Of a stretch of 64,000 bases of DNA, positions 60,380-64,000 are shown piece after piece. Under the pieces are notes generated by a model, which did not search any database, was not told where the DNA came from, and saw only the letters and a list, made by a program, of their open reading frames with translations. Both the position numbers and the translations under genes were made by a program. The stretch is from Fen-1231 sp035286465 (lineage in GTDB: Bacteria; Gemmatimonadota; Gemmatimonadetes; Gemmatimonadales; Gemmatimonadaceae), in NCBI GenBank assembly GCA_035286465.1, contig DATEDF010000019.1, positions 1-64,000 of the forward strand, read 5' to 3'. Each line of letters starts with the position of its first letter. Positions within the stretch are counted from its first letter, which is position 1.

Positions 60380-61753
60380 TCACGCCCCGGGGAACGCGAC
60401 GTCCTGTGTCGCGAGCCAACCGGCGACTTCGTCGCGGATCTGCTCGAGCCGGTGCGCCGTCAGCGCCTCGAAGCGCACGACGAGAATCGGCTGCGTGTTC
60501 GAGGCACGGATCAGTCCCCATCCGTCGCCGTAGAGAATGCGCACGCCGTCCACCGCGATCACGTCGTGCAGCGCGGAGAAATGCCTGGTCGCGGCCTCCA
60601 CGACGGTGAACTTCCGCTCATCCGCGCAGGGCACGCGAATCTCGGGTGTCGAGACGTAGCGCGGGACGTCCGCGAGCAACTCGTCCACGCTCCGGCCCGC
60701 GTCGGCGATGATCCGGAGGAGCCGCGCGGCCCCGTAGAGCGCATCGTCGTGCCCGTAGAAGCCCTCGGCAAAGAACATGTGCCCCGACATCTCGCCGGCG
60801 AGCGGCGCGCGCAGCGCCTTCATTTTCTCCTTGATCAGCGAATGGCCGGTCTTCCACATCACCGGCCGGCCGCCCGCGGCCTCGATGGCCGCCGGGAGCG
60901 CCTGCGAGCACTTCACGTCGAAGATGATCGGCTGCCCCCGCCCGGTGCGCGCGAGGACGTCGCGCGCGTAGATGATGAGCAGATAGTCGCCCCAGACGAT
61001 GGTCCCGGTCCGGTCCACGATGCCGAGCCGGTCGGCGTCGCCGTCGAAGGCGATCCCCAGCTCGGCGTCGCGGTGGCGTACGGTCTCGATCAGGTCGCGC
61101 AGATTCTCCACCACCGTCGGGTCCGGATGATGGTTCGGAAACGTGCCGTCGCTGTCGGCGAAGAGCAGCACGGGCTTGACGCCGAGCCGGCGGAAGAGCT
61201 TCGTCGCGACGAGCGCGCCGACCCCGTTGCCGCAGTCGATCACGACGCTGACCGGGCGGCTGATCCGGCCGACGCGCGCGACGACGTCGTCCACGTAGCG
61301 GTCGAGCACCGGCTCCGTTCGGGCCGTGCCCTCGCCCGCGGGAAAGCGCCCCGCCTCAAGCAGCGTGCGCAACCGCTGGATGCCCTCCCCGTGCAGCGAG
61401 TCGGTGCCGACACAGAGCTTGAATCCGTTGAACTCGGGCGGATTGTGCGAGCCGGTGATCTGGATGCCGCCTTGCACCGGGAGGTGATGGAGGCTCCAGT
61501 AGAGCACGGGCGTCGGCACCTCGCCGATGTCCACGACGTTCGTGCGGCTGCCGCGGAGGCCGCGCACGAGCGCGTCGCGCAGCATCCCGCTGGAGGGGCG
61601 GTTGTCGCGCCCCACGACCACCTCGCGCGCGATGTCGCGCTCGGCGAGCAGCGCGGCGAAGGCGCGGCCGATTCCCTCGGCGGCCTCCGCGGTGAGGTCC
61701 TGTCCCACGACGCCGCGGATGTCGTACTGCCGGAAGATCCCCGGGGCGATCAG
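60380..61753 (-). CDS. Phosphomannomutase/phosphoglucomutase (AlgC-like), non-canonical start
   Basis: A 457-residue alpha-D-phosphohexomutase with four domains. FRQYDIRG near residue 7, the catalytic phosphoserine Ser102 in TGSHNP, the metal loop DGDADRLG near 240, the sugar loop GEMSGHMFF near 319 and the phosphate loop RASNTQP near 413. It matches AlgC (463) end to end and makes mannose-1-P or glucose-1-P for glycans. No ATG, GTG or TTG precedes the conserved start for over 100 codons; a CTG at 61753 overlapping the nuoN stop (CTGA) is my best guess, with ATC at 61750 as alternative. Confidence 0.92.
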   Translation of the reverse strand: MIAPGIFRQYDIRGVVGQDLTAEAAEGIGRAFAALLAERDIAREVVVGRDNRPSSGMLRDALVRGLRGSRTNVVDIGEVPTPVLYWSLHHLPVQGGIQITGSHNPPEFNGFKLCVGTDSLHGEGIQRLRTLLEAGRFPAGEGTARTEPVLDRYVDDVVARVGRISRPVSVVIDCGNGVGALVATKLFRRLGVKPVLLFADSDGTFPNHHPDPTVVENLRDLIETVRHRDAELGIAFDGDADRLGIVDRTGTIVWGDYLLIIYARDVLARTGRGQPIIFDVKCSQALPAAIEAAGGRPVMWKTGHSLIKEKMKALRAPLAGEMSGHMFFAEGFYGHDDALYGAARLLRIIADAGRSVDELLADVPRYVSTPEIRVPCADERKFTVVEAATRHFSALHDVIAVDGVRILYGDGWGLIRASNTQPILVVRFEALTAHRLEQIRDEVAGWLATQDVAFPGA

Positions 61754-63258
61754 GGCGCCTTCGTCGCGCCGACGCTCACCGGATACGTCGGCGGGCTGTT
61801 GCGGGTCCAGGTGGCCAGGCGGCTCGGCAACAGGCCGAGCGCGAGGATGAGCGTGACGGCACTCACGAGCACGACCCGCGTCATCGTGCCCACGCGCGCG
61901 GGATCCACGGCGCCCTCGGGCCGCGGCCGCATGAACATCACGCGCACGACGTGCAGATAGTACCCCGCCGAGACGACCGAGGTGAGCACCAGGAGCACGG
62001 CGAGCGGAATGAGGTCGCGCGGCGCGGAGAGCGCGGCCTGCAGCAGGTACCACTTGGCGAAGAAGCCGATGCCGCCGAAGACCGGGAAGCCGAGCAGCGC
62101 CAGGAGGCAGACCGCCATCGCGACCGCGAGGCCCGGGCGCACGGTCCAGAGCCCTTCGTAGTCGCTGATGGCGAGCGCGCGCTCCCCGGGCTGCCCGACG
62201 GCCGAAATGACGGCGAACGCGCCGAGCGTCGCGAGCGTGTAGGCGATCAGATAGAAGAGAAACGCCGACGCGCCGAAGCGCGTGCCGGCCGCGACGGCGA
62301 CGAGCAGATACCCGCTGTGCACGACGCTCGAGTACGCGAGCAGCCGCTTGATGTTGCGCTGGGCGAGCGCGACGACGTTCCCGACGACCATCGTGACCGC
62401 GGCGATCCACCAGAGCGGCGCGAACCACGCGAAGTCGAGCGGGCCGAACGCCTCGAGCCACACGCGGAGAAACGCCGCGAACGCCGCCGCCTTGACCGCC
62501 GCCGCCATGAAGGCGGTCGTCGGCGTCGGCGCGCCCTCGTACACGTCGGGCGCCCACATGTGGAACGGGACGACGGCCACCTTGAAGGCGAATCCCACGA
62601 GGAGGAGCGCCACGCCCACGAGCAGCATCGGCTGCCGGACGAGCGCGTACTCGACCACGCGACGCCCGATCTCGGGCAGGTTCGTGGACCCCGTGTCCCC
62701 GTACACGAGCGCGATGCCGTACAGCAGGAACCCCGTGGAGAACGCGCCGAGCAGGAAGTACTTGATCGCGCCCTCGGCCGCGCGGACGCTCCGGCGGTTG
62801 AGCCCCGCGAGCACGTAGACGGAGATGGACATCAACTCGATGCCCAGGAACACGATCATCAGGTCGCGCGCCGCGGCGAGGATCATCATGCCCGACGTCG
62901 CGAAGAGCACGAGCACGTGCGACTCCGCGCTGCGGATGTCCTCGCGGCGGTTGTACTCGATGGTCAGCGCGACCGTGCCGAGCGCGGCGAGCAGAAAGAT
63001 GACGTCCGCGGCCCACCGGAACTGGTCCACGGCGATGACGCCCGGGCCGCTCCTGACGTCCCGCGCCGCGAACCAGACGACCAGCGCGAGCGTGACGGCG
63101 AGCACGACGAGGCTGCCGAATCCCACGCGCCGCTGGTGCGCCTCGCTCTCCGGACGCCACGCCGCGACGAGCATCAGCGCCATCGCGCCGCCCATCAGCA
63201 CGAGGTCGGGTGTCAGCGCCTCGAGCAGCTGCGTGGGGACGGACAGGTCGAACGCCAT
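61750..63258 (-). CDS. nuoN: NADH-quinone oxidoreductase subunit N
   Basis: A 502-residue antiporter-like membrane subunit of complex I with about 14 helices. ATSGMMILAAARDLMIVFLGIELMSI near 113-138 carries the conserved Glu, VAVVPFHMWAPDVYEGAP near 228-245 the channel His/Lys region, and a further Lys lies in HIX-helices near 395 (FFAKWYL). It helps pump protons while menaquinone, made by the mqn genes here, is reduced. ATG overlaps the nuoM stop (TGATG). Confidence 0.97.
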   Translation of the reverse strand: MAFDLSVPTQLLEALTPDLVLMGGAMALMLVAAWRPESEAHQRRVGFGSLVVLAVTLALVVWFAARDVRSGPGVIAVDQFRWAADVIFLLAALGTVALTIEYNRREDIRSAESHVLVLFATSGMMILAAARDLMIVFLGIELMSISVYVLAGLNRRSVRAAEGAIKYFLLGAFSTGFLLYGIALVYGDTGSTNLPEIGRRVVEYALVRQPMLLVGVALLLVGFAFKVAVVPFHMWAPDVYEGAPTPTTAFMAAAVKAAAFAAFLRVWLEAFGPLDFAWFAPLWWIAAVTMVVGNVVALAQRNIKRLLAYSSVVHSGYLLVAVAAGTRFGASAFLFYLIAYTLATLGAFAVISAVGQPGERALAISDYEGLWTVRPGLAVAMAVCLLALLGFPVFGGIGFFAKWYLLQAALSAPRDLIPLAVLLVLTSVVSAGYYLHVVRVMFMRPRPEGAVDPARVGTMTRVVLVSAVTLILALGLLPSRLATWTRNSPPTYPVSVGATKAP

Positions 63259-64000
63259 CAGCGGCCTCCGACCGGGATGCCGCCGAGGCTGGCGGCCTCC
63301 ACGCGTTGCACGAGGCGCGCGGCCGCGGCCTGCGTCTTCTCGAGAATCGGCGCCGGATAGAGGCCGATCCAGAAGATGGTGATGATGATCGGCACGAGCA
63401 GCGCGATCTCACGCCAGTTCAGGTCGGGAAGCCGCCGGTTCTCCGGCTTGCTCAGCGGGTTGTAGATGATGCGCTGGAGCGCCCAGAGGAGGTACGCCGC
63501 GGCGAAGATCACCGCCGTGGCCGCGATCACGGTGAACCAGGGCTGCGTCCGGAACGAGCCGACGAGCACGAGGAACTCGCCGATGAAGCCGTTCGTCCCC
63601 GGCACGCCGATGGAACTGAGCGAGACGATCGAGAGCGCCGTCGCGAACAGCGGCATCACCTTCGCGAGGCCGCCGTAATCCTCGATCAGGCGCGAGTGCC
63701 GGCGCTCGTACATCATCCCGACCAGGAGGAAGAGCGCGCCCGTCGAGATGCCGTGGCTCAGGTTCACGATGAGCGCGCCCTGCATGGACTGCACCGTGAG
63801 CGCGAAGATCCCGAGCATCACGAAGCCCAGGTGGCTCACGGAGGAGTACGCCACGAGCTTCTTGAAGTCGGGCTGCACCATCGCGACGAGCGCACCGTAG
63901 ACGATGCCGACGACCGCGAGGGAGAGGATGACGAAGCGCACGCCCGGGTGCGACGCCACCGCGGGAAAGAGCGGCAGCGAGAAGCGGATGAACCCGAACG
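63258..64000 (-). CDS. nuoM: NADH-quinone oxidoreductase subunit M, 5' end cut by window
   Basis: The C-terminal 247 residues of NuoM; the frame is open to the window end, so the start lies beyond 64000. GFIRFSLPLFP at the cut edge, KKLVAYSSVSHLGFVMLG and INLSHGISTGALFLLVGMMYERRHSR are NuoM signatures, including the lysine and histidine of the proton path. An in-frame GTG at 63959 is not the real start because conserved residues precede it. Followed by nuoN in the normal complex I order. Confidence 0.96.
   Translation of the reverse strand, partial: FGFIRFSLPLFPAVASHPGVRFVILSLAVVGIVYGALVAMVQPDFKKLVAYSSVSHLGFVMLGIFALTVQSMQGALIVNLSHGISTGALFLLVGMMYERRHSRLIEDYGGLAKVMPLFATALSIVSLSSIGVPGTNGFIGEFLVLVGSFRTQPWFTVIAATAVIFAAAYLLWALQRIIYNPLSKPENRRLPDLNWREIALLVPIIITIFWIGLYPAPILEKTQAAAARLVQRVEAASLGGIPVGGR

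Noticed and set aside
61754..63412. Long upstream extension of the phosphomannomutase frame (to about 1010 codons)
   Set aside because: It runs through nuoN in another frame, has Arg/Ala-rich composition and no domain. The family starts at FRQYDIRG, so the extension is not coding.

Overview
The window is about 64 kb of very GC-rich (roughly 70% by eye), densely packed bacterial chromosome. It holds 64 protein genes, two of them cut by the window ends, and one tRNA. It makes lipopolysaccharide (lpxB, lpxK, kdsA/B/D, lptA/B/C), bacillithiol (bshC), and menaquinone by the futalosine route (mqnA, mqnC, mqnE). This mix of an LPS outer membrane, bacillithiol and futalosine menaquinone at high GC best fits Gemmatimonadota. 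That assignment is inference: there is no rRNA here to prove it. No transposon, prophage or CRISPR array is visible, and no gap without a gene exceeds about 165 bases.

The layout is simple. Every gene from 1 to 23817 is on the + strand and every gene from 23942 to 64000 is on the - strand. In the single convergent gap lies a 28-bp AT-rich sequence, 23872-23899, that matches the XerC/XerD dif site closely (22 of 28 positions against the B. subtilis dif as I recall it). The one strand switch plus dif suggests that the chromosome terminus lies here.

Left arm (+): lipid A genes (Gfo/Idh, lpxB, a DUF374 acyltransferase, lpxK), then gdhA, rlmH, bshC, murJ, uvrC, thrC and larC. Next come a DUF512 radical SAM gene with der, plsY, gpsA, a MerR regulator, surE, pcm, acyP and apt. 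These are followed by tRNA-Arg(CCT) and a copper operon (cupredoxin, copA, csoR) with a CsoR-type operator inside its promoter, then a TPR membrane protein.

Right arm (-), read in transcription order: nuoM and nuoN, a phosphomannomutase with no ordinary start codon, a UPF0182 membrane protein, carbamate kinase, sucC-sucD, ndk and a DUF1761 protein. A promoter at 53928-53956 then starts yceD-rpmF-plsX-fabH-fabD-fabG-acpP-fabF-mqnE-mqnA-mqnC-ispF-dedA-xerD, with an extra promoter before acpP. After a Tat-exported Gfo/Idh protein and an aminotransferase-type glutamine amidotransferase comes a likely 14-gene operon from 40208 down to 23942. It makes Kdo, makes CTP, exports LPS (LptC, LptA-like, LptB), encodes sigma-54, and ends with five polyprenyl-sugar/glycosyltransferase membrane genes and dapF.

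Gene starts are tightly coupled by ATGA, GTGA or TGATG overlaps, which I used to choose starts. Other recurring features are 7-bp tandem repeats confined to short intergenic gaps and TAGATT boxes placed 6-8 bases before start codons, suggesting leaderless transcripts.
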